From contig NZ_CP064786.1 in NCBI RefSeq assembly GCF_017094485.1, positions 2,356,001 to 2,420,000 on the forward strand: DNA of 64,000 nt. Direction: 5' to 3'. Each line of letters starts with the position of its first letter. Position 1 is the first letter of the stretch. The translations under genes and the position numbers were made by a program. The notes beneath the pieces are model-generated. The model saw only the letters and a program-made list of their open reading frames with translations, was not told the DNA's origin and did not search any database. This DNA comes from Natranaeroarchaeum sulfidigenes (GTDB lineage: Archaea > Halobacteriota > Halobacteria > Halobacteriales > Natronoarchaeaceae). This document shows positions 24,126 to 31,940 of the stretch, one piece after another.

Positions 24126-24743
24126 ATGCCAGAGCGTCCGGTCGACGAGGGCAAGCGCGCAACGTTGCGCCGATTCGCTGCACTTGGAGCGGCTAGCCCG
24201 CTCGCCGGGATGGCAGCGGGGTCCGAAGAAGACCGAGAGGGCCGAAGCGAGCGTCGGTCCGCGATAGCGGGCTACCTTTCAACGACACCGGGCGCTCACT
24301 TCTCGAAAATCCGTGACGACCTCCAGCTAGGTACTGGTGAAGCCCAGCACCATCTCCGCGAACTCGTCGATTCCGGACGTGTCGAGACCCGCCGTGACGG
24401 CGACTACAGGCGGTACTTCCCCGCCAACCGGTTTTCCACGTTCGAGCAGGTAGCACTGGGCTTTCTCCGGCGAGAAACGCCTCGGGGCATGATCATCGAA
24501 CTGCTCCGCGATCCCGATGCGACAGGCAGTACGCTTGCCACAGCGCTCGAGGTATCACAGCCGACGGTGAGCAAGTATGCCAAAAAGCTGGAAGAAGCCG
24601 GACTGCTCGCACGCGAAGACGGCTATGCGGTCGTCGAACCCGAGACCGTACTGACTATTGTCGTTCGGTACGCCGACTCGTTTGGCCCGGATGCTCAGGC
24701 GCTGGCTGCCGATGCGGACGAACTGATCCGCTTCGATCCCTAG
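24126..24743 (+). CDS. Double winged-helix transcriptional regulator of the NfeD/SPFH cluster
   Basis: 205 residues. Two winged-helix domains are visible: one at about 42-100 (A-H-F-S-K-I-R-D-D-L-Q-L-G-T-G-E-A-Q-H-H-L) and one at about 115-165 (T-L-A-T-A-L-E-V-S-Q-P-T-V-S-K-Y-A-K-K-L). Tandem HTH regulators of this kind are common in haloarchaea. Its position just after the SPFH gene suggests it senses membrane state or autoregulates the cluster. It overlaps the convergent DUF7123 gene by 4 bp at the stops. Confidence 0.88.
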   Translation: MPERPVDEGKRATLRRFAALGAASPLAGMAAGSEEDREGRSERRSAIAGYLSTTPGAHFSKIRDDLQLGTGEAQHHLRELVDSGRVETRRDGDYRRYFPANRFSTFEQVALGFLRRETPRGMIIELLRDPDATGSTLATALEVSQPTVSKYAKKLEEAGLLAREDGYAVVEPETVLTIVVRYADSFGPDAQALAADADELIRFDP

Positions 24744-24997
24744 ACTGTTACTTTCCAGGTCGTACTCGACGAGTAACCCCACTTCTCGACGTCGATATCC
24801 GCCTCCCCCTCCTGAATTGCGGTCATGTTTGCGCCGACTTCTTTGGCCGTCATATCCAGCGCTTTGCCGATGTTCCGGGACTTGAAGTAGGTTTTTGTGG
24901 CTCCTTTCTCGCGGAGGTACGCGAGGATCCGGTGTTGTTTCTCGTTCAGGTCGAGGTTCAGTCCGTCGGCGGCAGTCGTCGCGGCGGTCGTGCTCAT
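24740..24997 (-). CDS. Small winged-helix-like protein (DUF7123-like)
   Basis: 85 residues from the ATG at 24997. L-N-E-K-Q-H-R-I-L-A-Y-L-R-E-K, then Y-F-K-S-R-N-I-G-K-A-L-D-M-T-A-K-E-V-G-A-N-M, then W-G-Y-S-S-S-T-T-W-K-V matches the haloarchaeal family I know as DUF7123, with a compact winged-helix appearance and a basic recognition helix. It is probably a DNA-binding protein. It converges with the regulator gene by a 4-bp overlap. Confidence 0.85.
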   Translation of the reverse strand: MSTTAATTAADGLNLDLNEKQHRILAYLREKGATKTYFKSRNIGKALDMTAKEVGANMTAIQEGEADIDVEKWGYSSSTTWKVTV

Positions 24998-25124
24998 ACT
25001 ACAGTACAGGGACAGAACTGACTTAGCGGGTTTGGTACGGTCAGTTAATCCGATGCAGTCTGGTGGTTTTCGTCTACCGAATGCCACGAACTGACGCTTC
25101 GGAACATCCCGTTGGTACGTCTGG

Positions 25125-25646
25125 CTAACGCACGTACTCGTCGGTGACGAACGGACCGATCGCGCCCGCGACTGCGTGGACCAGTGCCGACTGGCGCGAA
25201 ATAGTGTCGCCAGTCAGGACGCCCGCCGCACCTTCCTGTCTGGCGACGTTCTCTCGATCGAGTTCGTCGTCCAGAATCGGACCCAGTTCCTCGCCCGTTT
25301 GGAGTCGCTCACCGACACGTCCCGGGAGCGGGAGCGTCGGCCCGCCGCCACGAACCAGCCGATCGCCGTCGGTCACGGCAGCCCACATGATCAACGAAAC
25401 TCCGGGTATCTCGTCGATCTCCTCGACGCCTCCCTCGATGCCGACCCCGAGATCGTAGTGTCCGGCATCGAGCGCACGTCGGGCACGGTTCTCCGCTCCC
25501 TCGATCGTCTCCGCACGACCCCAGGGCTGTTCGGGGACGCCCGAGTCGACAGCAATCCCCTCGACCTGGACACCCGGAAGATCCGAGAACGCGTCCTCGA
25601 CCGCGCTGATCTTGACCGGATTCGTACTGCCGACGCCGACGTTCAT
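25125..25646 (-). CDS. Inosine/xanthosine triphosphatase (DUF84, YjjX family)
   Basis: 173 residues from the ATG at 25646. G-S-T-N-P-V-K-I-S-A-V near the N-terminus, V-P-E-Q-P-W-G-R-A-E-T-I-E-G-A-E-N-R-A and L-G-V-G-I-E-G-G-V are the signatures of the DUF84 phosphatases, which hydrolyse deaminated purine triphosphates and protect nucleic acids. The start overlaps the aroC stop by one base (TGATG), indicating coupled translation. A second, unrelated house-cleaning pyrophosphatase is at 54942-55481. Confidence 0.93.
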   Translation of the reverse strand: MNVGVGSTNPVKISAVEDAFSDLPGVQVEGIAVDSGVPEQPWGRAETIEGAENRARRALDAGHYDLGVGIEGGVEEIDEIPGVSLIMWAAVTDGDRLVRGGGPTLPLPGRVGERLQTGEELGPILDDELDRENVARQEGAAGVLTGDTISRQSALVHAVAGAIGPFVTDEYVR

Positions 25647-26797
25647 CACTCGTTGCGCGGGTTGCTCGGGTGGTAGTCGGTATCGTACTCGCCCGGCTGG
25701 TCGTCGACACGGTCAGGGTTGATCCGACCGGAGAGCAACATGAAGTCCACGAGCGTCAGCGCCAGCATCGCCTCGACGACCGGGACGCCCCGTGGCGGCA
25801 GGACGGGATCGTGTCGCCCGATCACTTTCTCGTCTTTGAGTTCACCCGTTTCCCAGTCGGCGGTCTGCTGGGTCTTCGGAATCGAGGTTGGAGCGTGAAG
25901 CGTCACCTCACCGTAGATCGGCTCGCCGCTGGAGATACCACCCTGAATCCCGCCGTGGTCATTTTCGACCGGAACGGGGGTGCCCTCGTCGTCGAACGTC
26001 CAGTCGTCGTTTCGCTCCTTGCCGGTCCACTCGGCGGCCTCGGTACCGAGGCCGAACTCGAAAGCAGTCGTTGCGGGGACCGACATCATGGCCTGTCCAA
26101 GCCGTGCGGACAGCGAGTCAAAGCGTGGCGCCCCGAGACCGACCGGAACGCCGCGGGCCTCGAAGTAGATCGAGCCCCCGATCGAGTCGCCCTCCTCCTG
26201 GTAGCTCTCGATTAACTCCTGCATCTCCGCTGCGGCGTCGGGATCAGCACAGCGGACGTCGTTGTCCTCGCTGTGTTCGAGCATCTGCTCGAAGGAGACT
26301 TCGGGTGCTTCGATGTCACCGATCTGGTTGACGTGAGCTTTGAGCTCGATTCCCTCGTTCGCGAGCAGTTTCTTTGCCACCGCACCGGCGGCGACCCAGT
26401 TCACGGTCTCTCGCGCCGAGGAACGCCCGCCCCCGCCCCAGTTTCGCGTACCGAACTTCGCCGAGTAGGTAAAGTCGCCGTGAGACGGACGGGGCGCGGT
26501 GATGAAGGGTTCGTACTTGCCCGACCGGGCGTCCTTGTTCTGGATGACCATGCCGATGGGCGTGCCGGTGGTATAGCCGTCCTGAATCCCGCTTTTGATC
26601 GAGACGGCGTCGGGTTCGCCCCTGGACGTCGAGATCATCGACTGACCGGGTTTGCGCCGGTCGAGATCGCCCTGAATGTCGTCCTCGGAGAGTTCCAGCC
26701 CCGCGGGACAGCCCGAGATAGTGACGCCCATCGCCTCGCCGTGACTTTCGCCGAACGTGGTCACCTGGAAGAGGCGACCGAACCGATTCCCGTTCAT
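25646..26797 (-). CDS. aroC: Chorismate synthase
   Basis: 383 residues from the ATG at 26797. It converts EPSP to chorismate, the last step of the shikimate route, using reduced flavin. Signatures are F-G-E-S-H-G-E-A near the N-terminus, R-R-K-P-G-Q-S, G-G-G-R-S-S-A-R-E-T in the middle, and the late D-R-H-D-P-like G-R-H-D-P-V-L-P-P-R. Length matches the family. The gene reads into the DUF84 gene by a 1-bp overlap. Confidence 0.97.
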   Translation of the reverse strand: MNGNRFGRLFQVTTFGESHGEAMGVTISGCPAGLELSEDDIQGDLDRRKPGQSMISTSRGEPDAVSIKSGIQDGYTTGTPIGMVIQNKDARSGKYEPFITAPRPSHGDFTYSAKFGTRNWGGGGRSSARETVNWVAAGAVAKKLLANEGIELKAHVNQIGDIEAPEVSFEQMLEHSEDNDVRCADPDAAAEMQELIESYQEEGDSIGGSIYFEARGVPVGLGAPRFDSLSARLGQAMMSVPATTAFEFGLGTEAAEWTGKERNDDWTFDDEGTPVPVENDHGGIQGGISSGEPIYGEVTLHAPTSIPKTQQTADWETGELKDEKVIGRHDPVLPPRGVPVVEAMLALTLVDFMLLSGRINPDRVDDQPGEYDTDYHPSNPRNE

Positions 26798-26823
26798 TAC
26801 CTCTCTCTGGGGGGGCCGGGCAT

Positions 26824-26985
26824 TTAGGTTTTGCAATCCCCGCAAAGGGAACTGTGGTGCGTTCGGGAGTACTCGATCAGTTTCCCGTCGGTGTTCTCTG
26901 AGACCAGTACGTACCGGTAACCGGTACGTTCTACGAGAGACCCGGTCAGTAATCGCCGAGTCGCGCCTGCCCACCCGATCCACCA
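26824..26985 (-). pseudogene. Startless coding-like fragment between udg and aroC
   Basis: An open frame of 53 codons ends in TAA at 26824-26826 and has no ATG, GTG or TTG. Its C-terminal part reads like a real protein with haloarchaeal codon use: Y-R-Y-V-L-V-S-E-N-T-D-G-K-L-I-E-Y-S-R, then H-H-S-S-L-C-G-D-C, a possible half of a zinc site. It may be the tail of a decayed small zinc-protein gene, a gene with a non-standard start, or chance. No family was recognised. Confidence 0.35.
26909..26929. promoter_or_regulatory. Perfect 10-bp inverted repeat with 1-bp centre
   Basis: ACGTACCGGT, a single A, then ACCGGTACGT form a perfect palindrome 112 bp upstream of the aroC ATG. It could be an operator for aroC, although it lies inside the startless open frame. 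Confidence 0.4.
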
Positions 26986-27539
26986 CTACCACCGAGATCC
27001 GCCGCGGTAGCGATGGTCTCCTCGAAGGTGTCGCGCTGGCTCCGGTCGTACAGCGTGGCTGCGGGATGCACCGACAGCAGGACGCGGTGTGACCTCCCGC
27101 CGATCCGAACGTCCTCGATGCGTCCGGCTTCCGACGTGATTCCCACGGATCGCCCCAGAACGTGCTCGCTGGGGACTTTCCCGAGCGTGACGACGATCTG
27201 TGGATCGATACGTTCGAGTTCCCGGTCCAGATACGGCCTGCAGTTGTTCAGTTCCTCGTCGGTCGGATCGCGGTTCTCTGGCGGGCGACAGCGCACGCAG
27301 TTCGTGATCCTGACGTCCGCGCGTGCAAGTCCGACGTCTCGCAGCGCCTCGTCGAGTACGTCGCCGCTCCGGCCGACGAACGGTTCGCCGCGTTCGTCCT
27401 CGGTTGCACCGGGTGCTTCCCCGACGAAGACGATGTCAGCATCTTCGGGGCCGACGCCGTTGACTATCCGGCTACGGGAGTCACACAGTTCGGGACAGCG
27501 TTCGCAGGCAGTCACCGTGGTGCCGTCCATCTGTTCCAT
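26946..27539 (-). CDS. Type IV (Fe-S) uracil-DNA glycosylase
   Basis: 197 residues from the ATG at 27539. It removes uracil from DNA. C-E-R-C-P-E-L-C near the N-terminus and later N-C-V-R-C-R-P-P carry cluster cysteines. Motif A is V-G-E-A-P-G-A-T-E-D-E-R-G-E-P-F-V-G-R-S-G and motif B is V-H-P-A-A-T-L. The Gly/Ser-rich tail is typical of haloarchaeal members. High-GC halophiles facing cytosine deamination commonly carry several such glycosylases. Confidence 0.94.
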   Translation of the reverse strand: MEQMDGTTVTACERCPELCDSRSRIVNGVGPEDADIVFVGEAPGATEDERGEPFVGRSGDVLDEALRDVGLARADVRITNCVRCRPPENRDPTDEELNNCRPYLDRELERIDPQIVVTLGKVPSEHVLGRSVGITSEAGRIEDVRIGGRSHRVLLSVHPAATLYDRSQRDTFEETIATAADLGGSGGSGGQARLGDY

Positions 27540-27636
27540 ACTCCCAGACAGGGCCGCGTTCACTAAGGGGTACGGATCGCCATCGAAACACAGCAGTCGC
27601 TACGTCGGATTGCGGTCGCACTATGGGTCGAGAGAA

Positions 27637-27801
27637 CTACTCCTGATGATCCACGTCGACGCTTTCCCGTAGCTCGTCAAGCGCGTCGGATTCGGCCAGC
27701 TCTTCGAGCCGCTCCTGGAAGTGATCCTCGCAGAGTCCGACCTTGATACCGTCGGACTCGGCGGCGACGGAAGCGGTCTCGTCACAGTAGTGGCACTGCA
27801 T
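27637..27801 (-). CDS. Small zinc-finger protein (DUF6757-like)
   Basis: 54 residues, too short to show in most gene calls. It opens with M-Q-C-H-Y-C-D-E-T and has one further Cys before E-D-H-F, giving a C-x2-C...C-x3-H zinc site, and then an acidic helix rich in Glu and Leu. This is the layout of a conserved haloarchaeal mini-protein family. Codon use is strongly GC3-biased. It lies between the PHP gene and udg on the same strand. The function is unknown. Confidence 0.8.
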   Translation of the reverse strand: MQCHYCDETASVAAESDGIKVGLCEDHFQERLEELAESDALDELRESVDVDHQE

Positions 27802-27855
27802 ACCTGCCGATAGGGGCCGACACCGTTTGAAGCCTGCGTTATCGGAGCCGACGAA

Positions 27856-28650
27856 TCAACCCTCAGTACGTCCGAGCGCTGTGGCAATCGGTCGGTACCC
27901 GTCCTCGTCGAGTCCTGCTCGCCCGAGTTCCATTTCGTGCGCGTCGGTACCCCCAGTTGCGATCAGATCGTGGTCGCGGATCACCCGGTCGACAGGTGCA
28001 GTATCAACCGGGCGACCGTACGGATAGAACCGCTCCACTGCGTCGAGATCGGCTGTCAACGCCAGCGCCGCCTCGGGCTCGGCATAGCGCAGCGGATGTG
28101 CCAGCCCAACCAGCCCACACGCGTCGTCCAGAAGCTGCCGTCCCTCTTCGAACGGCGTCACGTCCCGGGCGACGAAACACGGCCCATCGTTGCCGATCAA
28201 CTCGTCGAACGCATCCTCGTAGGATAGCCCCGTTTCCGGGTGTGCCTCGATCGCCCGCGCGAGGTGTGGCCGACCAAAGCCTTCCTCGACGGTGAGACCG
28301 AGATCCACACCGAGTCGGTCTTCACACCGCTCGACCATCGCCCGCCCGCGCCCGATCCGGTCGCGCTGGATCCGATCGAGTTCCGTAGTTAGCTCGGTGG
28401 TCCCCCGTGCACCGTAGCCCAGCAGGTCGACGCGCTGGCCGCGCGGCGTCTCGACGCGAAGCTCGATCCCCCTCACGACGGTGAGATTGTCGATGACGTC
28501 GACCGGCGGCTCGATGTCGGGGTGGAGCCGGTCGTGATCGGTGACCGCGACGACGGAGACGCCTGCTTCGCGTGCGGCGGCAGAGAGCGTGTCAAGCGTT
28601 AGCGAGCCGTCCGAGCGCGTCGTGTGGGCGTGGAGATCCGCATAGATCAT
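27856..28650 (-). CDS. PHP-domain metal-dependent phosphoesterase (TrpH-like)
   Basis: 264 residues from the ATG at 28650. The metal-binding motifs of the PHP superfamily appear in order: D-L-H-A-H-T-T-R-S-D-G-S (5-16), T-D-H-D (about 36-39), G-I-E-L-R, G-L-A-H-P-L-R-Y and G-T-D-A-H-E near the C-terminus. Relatives hydrolyse 3',5'-bisphosphonucleotides or act as 5'-3' exonucleases on short RNA. Length fits stand-alone PHP proteins. The substrate cannot be assigned. Confidence 0.92.
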   Translation of the reverse strand: MIYADLHAHTTRSDGSLTLDTLSAAAREAGVSVVAVTDHDRLHPDIEPPVDVIDNLTVVRGIELRVETPRGQRVDLLGYGARGTTELTTELDRIQRDRIGRGRAMVERCEDRLGVDLGLTVEEGFGRPHLARAIEAHPETGLSYEDAFDELIGNDGPCFVARDVTPFEEGRQLLDDACGLVGLAHPLRYAEPEAALALTADLDAVERFYPYGRPVDTAPVDRVIRDHDLIATGGTDAHEMELGRAGLDEDGYRPIATALGRTEG

Positions 28651-28726
28651 ATATCCGCTTTCGCCCCCGGGCCGATGACCGTTCCGGTCCACAGCGCTTG
28701 TTACCCCTCGGCACGCACTCGCCTGT

Positions 28727-29080
28727 ATGGCCGACGCCGACGCGACCATCCGCGCGTTCTACGCCGCCCTCGATGAGCACCGCTACGACGATCTCACCGA
28801 CCTGCTCGTCCCCGGATTCACGCACTATCGACCCGATCGGACTTTCGAGGGTCGGGACGCGTTCGTCTCGTTCATGCGCGAGGACCGACCGATGACCGAC
28901 ACGACCCACGAGATAGAAAGGGTGTTTACGAACGGGAACGGAGCCGCCGTGCAGGGGCAACTGCTCGACTCGCACGGAGAGTCGCTCTTTCGGTTCGCGG
29001 ATATCCACACCGTCACAGACGGGCGGATCGAGAGCGTCCGGACGTACACGCAGGGGCATCCGGAACGGGTCGAATCCTGA
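28727..29080 (+). CDS. NTF2-like/SnoaL-like protein
   Basis: 117 residues. I-R-A-F-Y-A-A-L-D-E-H-R-Y-D-D-L-T-D-L-L at the N-terminus and the later F-R-F-A-D-I-H-T-V-T-D-G-R-I-E-S-V-R-T-Y fit the cone-like NTF2 fold used by SnoaL-type isomerases and many binding proteins. The candidate catalytic Asp/His residues are present but do not define a reaction. It is divergent from the PHP gene with 76 bp between starts. Confidence 0.85.
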   Translation: MADADATIRAFYAALDEHRYDDLTDLLVPGFTHYRPDRTFEGRDAFVSFMREDRPMTDTTHEIERVFTNGNGAAVQGQLLDSHGESLFRFADIHTVTDGRIESVRTYTQGHPERVES

Positions 29081-29123
29081 AACTGGTAGCGGCTCGTATC
29101 TCTGAGAAGGGGTCGAAGAGGGA

Positions 29124-30506
29124 CTACTCGCGCTCGCCCGCACCGAGTGCCGACTCGCCGACAGGGTCGTGTCCTTCGATACGCTCTGTGCCGCCCATGT
29201 AGGGGCGCAACGCTTCGGGAACCGTGACGGTACCGTCCTCGTTCTGGTAGTACTCCATGATCGCAACCATAACCCGTGGGACGGCGAGCCCGGAGGCGTT
29301 GAGCGTGTGGAGATACTCCGCCGACTCGTGGCGTTCTGGCCGGTAGCGCAGGCCAGCCCGTCTTGCCTGGAAGTCCTCGAAGTTCGACGCCGAGGAGACT
29401 TCGAGCCAGCGCCCTCCCTCCGCGGGGCCGTCTTCCATGTCGTCCGCCGGAGCCCACACCTCGATGTCGTACTTTCTGGCCTGCGTGAAGCCCATATCTC
29501 CCGTACACATCTCCAGCACTCGATACGGGAGGCCGAGCCGTTCGAGTACCGCCGTAGCCTCCTCGACGATCGAGTCGAGACGATCGTAACTCGACTCCGG
29601 GCGAACGAAATTGACGAGTTCGACCTTGTGGAACTGGTGGACACGGACGTATCCCCGCGTCTCCGTTCCGTGTTCGCCAGCCTCGCGGCGGAAGTTCGGC
29701 GAGAACGCCTGATGTTTGACCGGAAGGTCGTCGTCCAGCAGAATTTCGTCGCGGTACATGTTGGTGACTGGCACCTCGGCGGTCGGTAGTAGCCAGAGGT
29801 CGTCCTCGTCGTACTCGTCGTCCTGTCGCGCGCCGACGCGGTAGGCGTCCTCCGCGAACTTCGGCAACTGCCCGGTGCCCTCCATCGACGCGGAGTTGAC
29901 AGGGATGGGTGGAAGCACATCGAGATACCCCTGCTCGCGGTGGACGTCCAGCATGAACTGGATGAGGGCATGCTCCAGCATGGCTCCCTCTCCTTTGATG
30001 AACTGGAAGCCGCCACCAGTGACCTTTGCACCGCGCTCGAAATCGAGTACGTCGAGTTCCTCTCCCAGATCGTAGTGGGGAACGAGGTCGTCGGGAAGTT
30101 CGCGGCGGTCCTCGAAGCCCCATCGGTCGACCTCGACGTTGTCGCTCTCGTCGTCGCCGACCGGCGCGTCCTCGTGGGGGATGTTGGGGAGTTCGAGCAT
30201 CCGTTCGTCGATCTCGGATTTGAGCTCGTCGGCGCGAGCTTCGACGCTCTCCAGTTCGTCTTTGAGTTCCTGGGAGCGCTCGATCGCTGCTTGCGCTTTC
30301 TCCTCTTCACCGGCCTGTTTGTACTCACCGATCTGGCGACTGACCTCGTTCCGGTCGTGACGAAGGTCGTCGCCGCGTGCTTTCAGCTCGCGCCACTCTT
30401 CGTCGAGCGCGATAATCTCGTCGACGTCGACGTCGTCGACGCCTTTTACGTCGACTGCCCGGCGGACCTGTTCGGGGTCCTCCCGGAGCATGGTTCTATC
30501 GAGCAT
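29124..30506 (-). CDS. serS: Seryl-tRNA synthetase (bacterial/eukaryotic type)
   Basis: 460 residues from the ATG at 30506 (M-L-D-R-T-M-L-R-E-D-P-E), matching the usual N-terminus; longer upstream frames and an ATG at 30491 are less likely. It charges tRNA-Ser and also supplies Ser-tRNA for selenocysteine where used. The N-terminal coiled-coil arm (about 30-110, E/K/R-rich) precedes the class II core with T-A-E-V-P-V-T-N-M-Y, F-R-R-E-A-G (motif 2) and the late motif 3 region N-A-S-G-L-A-V-P-R. Confidence 0.96.
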   Translation of the reverse strand: MLDRTMLREDPEQVRRAVDVKGVDDVDVDEIIALDEEWRELKARGDDLRHDRNEVSRQIGEYKQAGEEEKAQAAIERSQELKDELESVEARADELKSEIDERMLELPNIPHEDAPVGDDESDNVEVDRWGFEDRRELPDDLVPHYDLGEELDVLDFERGAKVTGGGFQFIKGEGAMLEHALIQFMLDVHREQGYLDVLPPIPVNSASMEGTGQLPKFAEDAYRVGARQDDEYDEDDLWLLPTAEVPVTNMYRDEILLDDDLPVKHQAFSPNFRREAGEHGTETRGYVRVHQFHKVELVNFVRPESSYDRLDSIVEEATAVLERLGLPYRVLEMCTGDMGFTQARKYDIEVWAPADDMEDGPAEGGRWLEVSSASNFEDFQARRAGLRYRPERHESAEYLHTLNASGLAVPRVMVAIMEYYQNEDGTVTVPEALRPYMGGTERIEGHDPVGESALGAGERE

Positions 30507-30576
30507 TCTTGCGAGTTGCTTCAGGTGCGCGCGGCAAAACCGTGTCGATGCACCGACTCCGAGATCGGCGAGTGAA

Positions 30577-30867
30577 TCAGAACCGATTCCTGATCGATGC
30601 GAGAAGGCCGCCGTCATCGGAGTCATTATCCGAGTCGTCCGACCCACCATCCGAATCGTTCGAGCCGCCATCCGTCTTCGCCTCTGCGGATGATCCGGCG
30701 TCGCCACCGCGGTCGAACAGCCCACGGAGACTGGCCAGCGGGCCACTGTTGCTCCCAGCCACGGAGCCCTGCGAGTTCGCCGTCGACCCCATTAGATCCG
30801 CGCCACAGTCCCCACACTCGGTCGCCTTCGGCCCGACTTCCGCCTCGCACTCGTGACAATAACGCAT
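30577..30867 (-). CDS. Zinc-ribbon protein with disordered acidic linker
   Basis: 96 residues from the ATG at 30867. A compact zinc ribbon, M-R-Y-C-H-E-C-E-A-E-V-G-P-K-A-T-E-C-G-D-C-G-A-D-L, occupies the first 25 residues. The rest is Gly/Ser/Asn/Asp-rich and ends in L-L-A-S-I-R-N-R-F. Similar zinc-ribbon proteins in haloarchaea are uncharacterised. It precedes serS on the same strand by 70 bp and is divergent from the MBL gene. Confidence 0.8.
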   Translation of the reverse strand: MRYCHECEAEVGPKATECGDCGADLMGSTANSQGSVAGSNSGPLASLRGLFDRGGDAGSSAEAKTDGGSNDSDGGSDDSDNDSDDGGLLASIRNRF

Positions 30868-30965
30868 TGGGTCGAGTATGTTCTCCCAATTCCCATAAGC
30901 GTTTCTCACGCAAGAAACTCGGTGAGTCGAGTAACCTCTTTTACCCTGCCACACGGTCTTCCGAT

Positions 30966-31877
30966 ATGGCCGCAGGCGACGTCACCGAAGTGACGATGGG
31001 TTCGTGTACCGACCTCTATTACGTCGACACCGGGATGTACGACTCGCCGAGCTACGGCGCGGTGTACGTTCTCGACGCCGAACGTCCCGCAGTCGTCGAT
31101 ACCGGGATCGGGACGAACTACGAGTACGTGAAGGATGCCATCGGCACGGTCGGGATTACCACCGAGGAGATTAAGGTGATCGCGCCCACGCACGTTCATC
31201 TCGACCACGCCGGAGGGGCGGGCTTTCTTGCCGCGGACTGTCCGAACGCGGACGTCTACACTCACGAGATCGGGGTGCCGCATCTCGCCGACCCAGCACG
31301 GCTGGTAGAGGGAACTAAAGCTGCTGTCGGCGATCAGTGGCAGTACTACACCGATCCGAAACCGGTTCCCGAGGACCGTCTCCGGGCGCTCACCGATGGC
31401 GACGTGATCGATCTGGGCGATCACGAACTTCGAGTCCACCACGCGCCGGGTCATGCGCCCCATCAGATCATCTTCGAGGATCCGGCGAACGACGCGGTCT
31501 TTACCGCCGACGCTGCCGGGATTTATGTACCTGAACTGGAACGGATCGAACCGACCTCGCCGCCGTCGAACTTCGACCTCGAAACCGCGCTGGACGACAT
31601 CGAGACGCTCCGGGAGATCGATCCGGAGACGCTGCTGTTTGCCCACTTCGGACCAGCGCCGACCGCCGACCTGCTCGATGAGTACGAGACTGTCCTCACC
31701 GAGTGGGTCGAAGAAGTCGAGGAGAAGCGCAAAGTCCTCGGCAACGACGACGCCGTCGTGGACCACTTCGTCGACGGCGTCGACGAGGATCTGATCCAGG
31801 TCTGGGGCGAGCACAAGACCCGCGCGGAGACCGCAATGAACGTCCGGGGCGTACTCGGCTATCTTGATCGGCTGTAA
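30966..31877 (+). CDS. MBL-fold metallo-hydrolase
   Basis: 303 residues. The metal-binding motif T-H-V-H-L-D-H-A-G-G sits at about 74-83; later metal ligands are H-H-A-P-G-H-A-P, the Asp in F-T-A-D-A-A-G-I-Y, and a final His in F-A-H-F-G. This is the glyoxalase-II-like branch of the beta-lactamase fold, with a helical C-terminal extension (about 230-300). The substrate is unknown. It is followed after 63 bp by an acyl-CoA synthetase gene with its own promoter. Confidence 0.9.
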   Translation: MAAGDVTEVTMGSCTDLYYVDTGMYDSPSYGAVYVLDAERPAVVDTGIGTNYEYVKDAIGTVGITTEEIKVIAPTHVHLDHAGGAGFLAADCPNADVYTHEIGVPHLADPARLVEGTKAAVGDQWQYYTDPKPVPEDRLRALTDGDVIDLGDHELRVHHAPGHAPHQIIFEDPANDAVFTADAAGIYVPELERIEPTSPPSNFDLETALDDIETLREIDPETLLFAHFGPAPTADLLDEYETVLTEWVEEVEEKRKVLGNDDAVVDHFVDGVDEDLIQVWGEHKTRAETAMNVRGVLGYLDRL

Positions 31878-31909
31878 AACAACTCCAAACTGCGACTACG
31901 TTCATGCTG

Positions 31910-31918
31910 TTTTATTAT
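31910..31918 (+). promoter_or_regulatory. TATA-like box for acyl-CoA synthetase 1
   Basis: TTTTATTAT lies 23-31 nt before the ATG at 31941, which favours that start over the ATGs at 31917 and 31920, since those overlap the box. Confidence 0.5.
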
Positions 31919-31940
31919 GATGGTCAACAGTCACACAGAT

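Noticed and set aside
28592-30328. Alternative minus-strand frame across serS and the SnoaL-like gene
   Set aside because: It crosses two genes recognised in other frames, and its sequence is Ser/Arg-rich without motifs.
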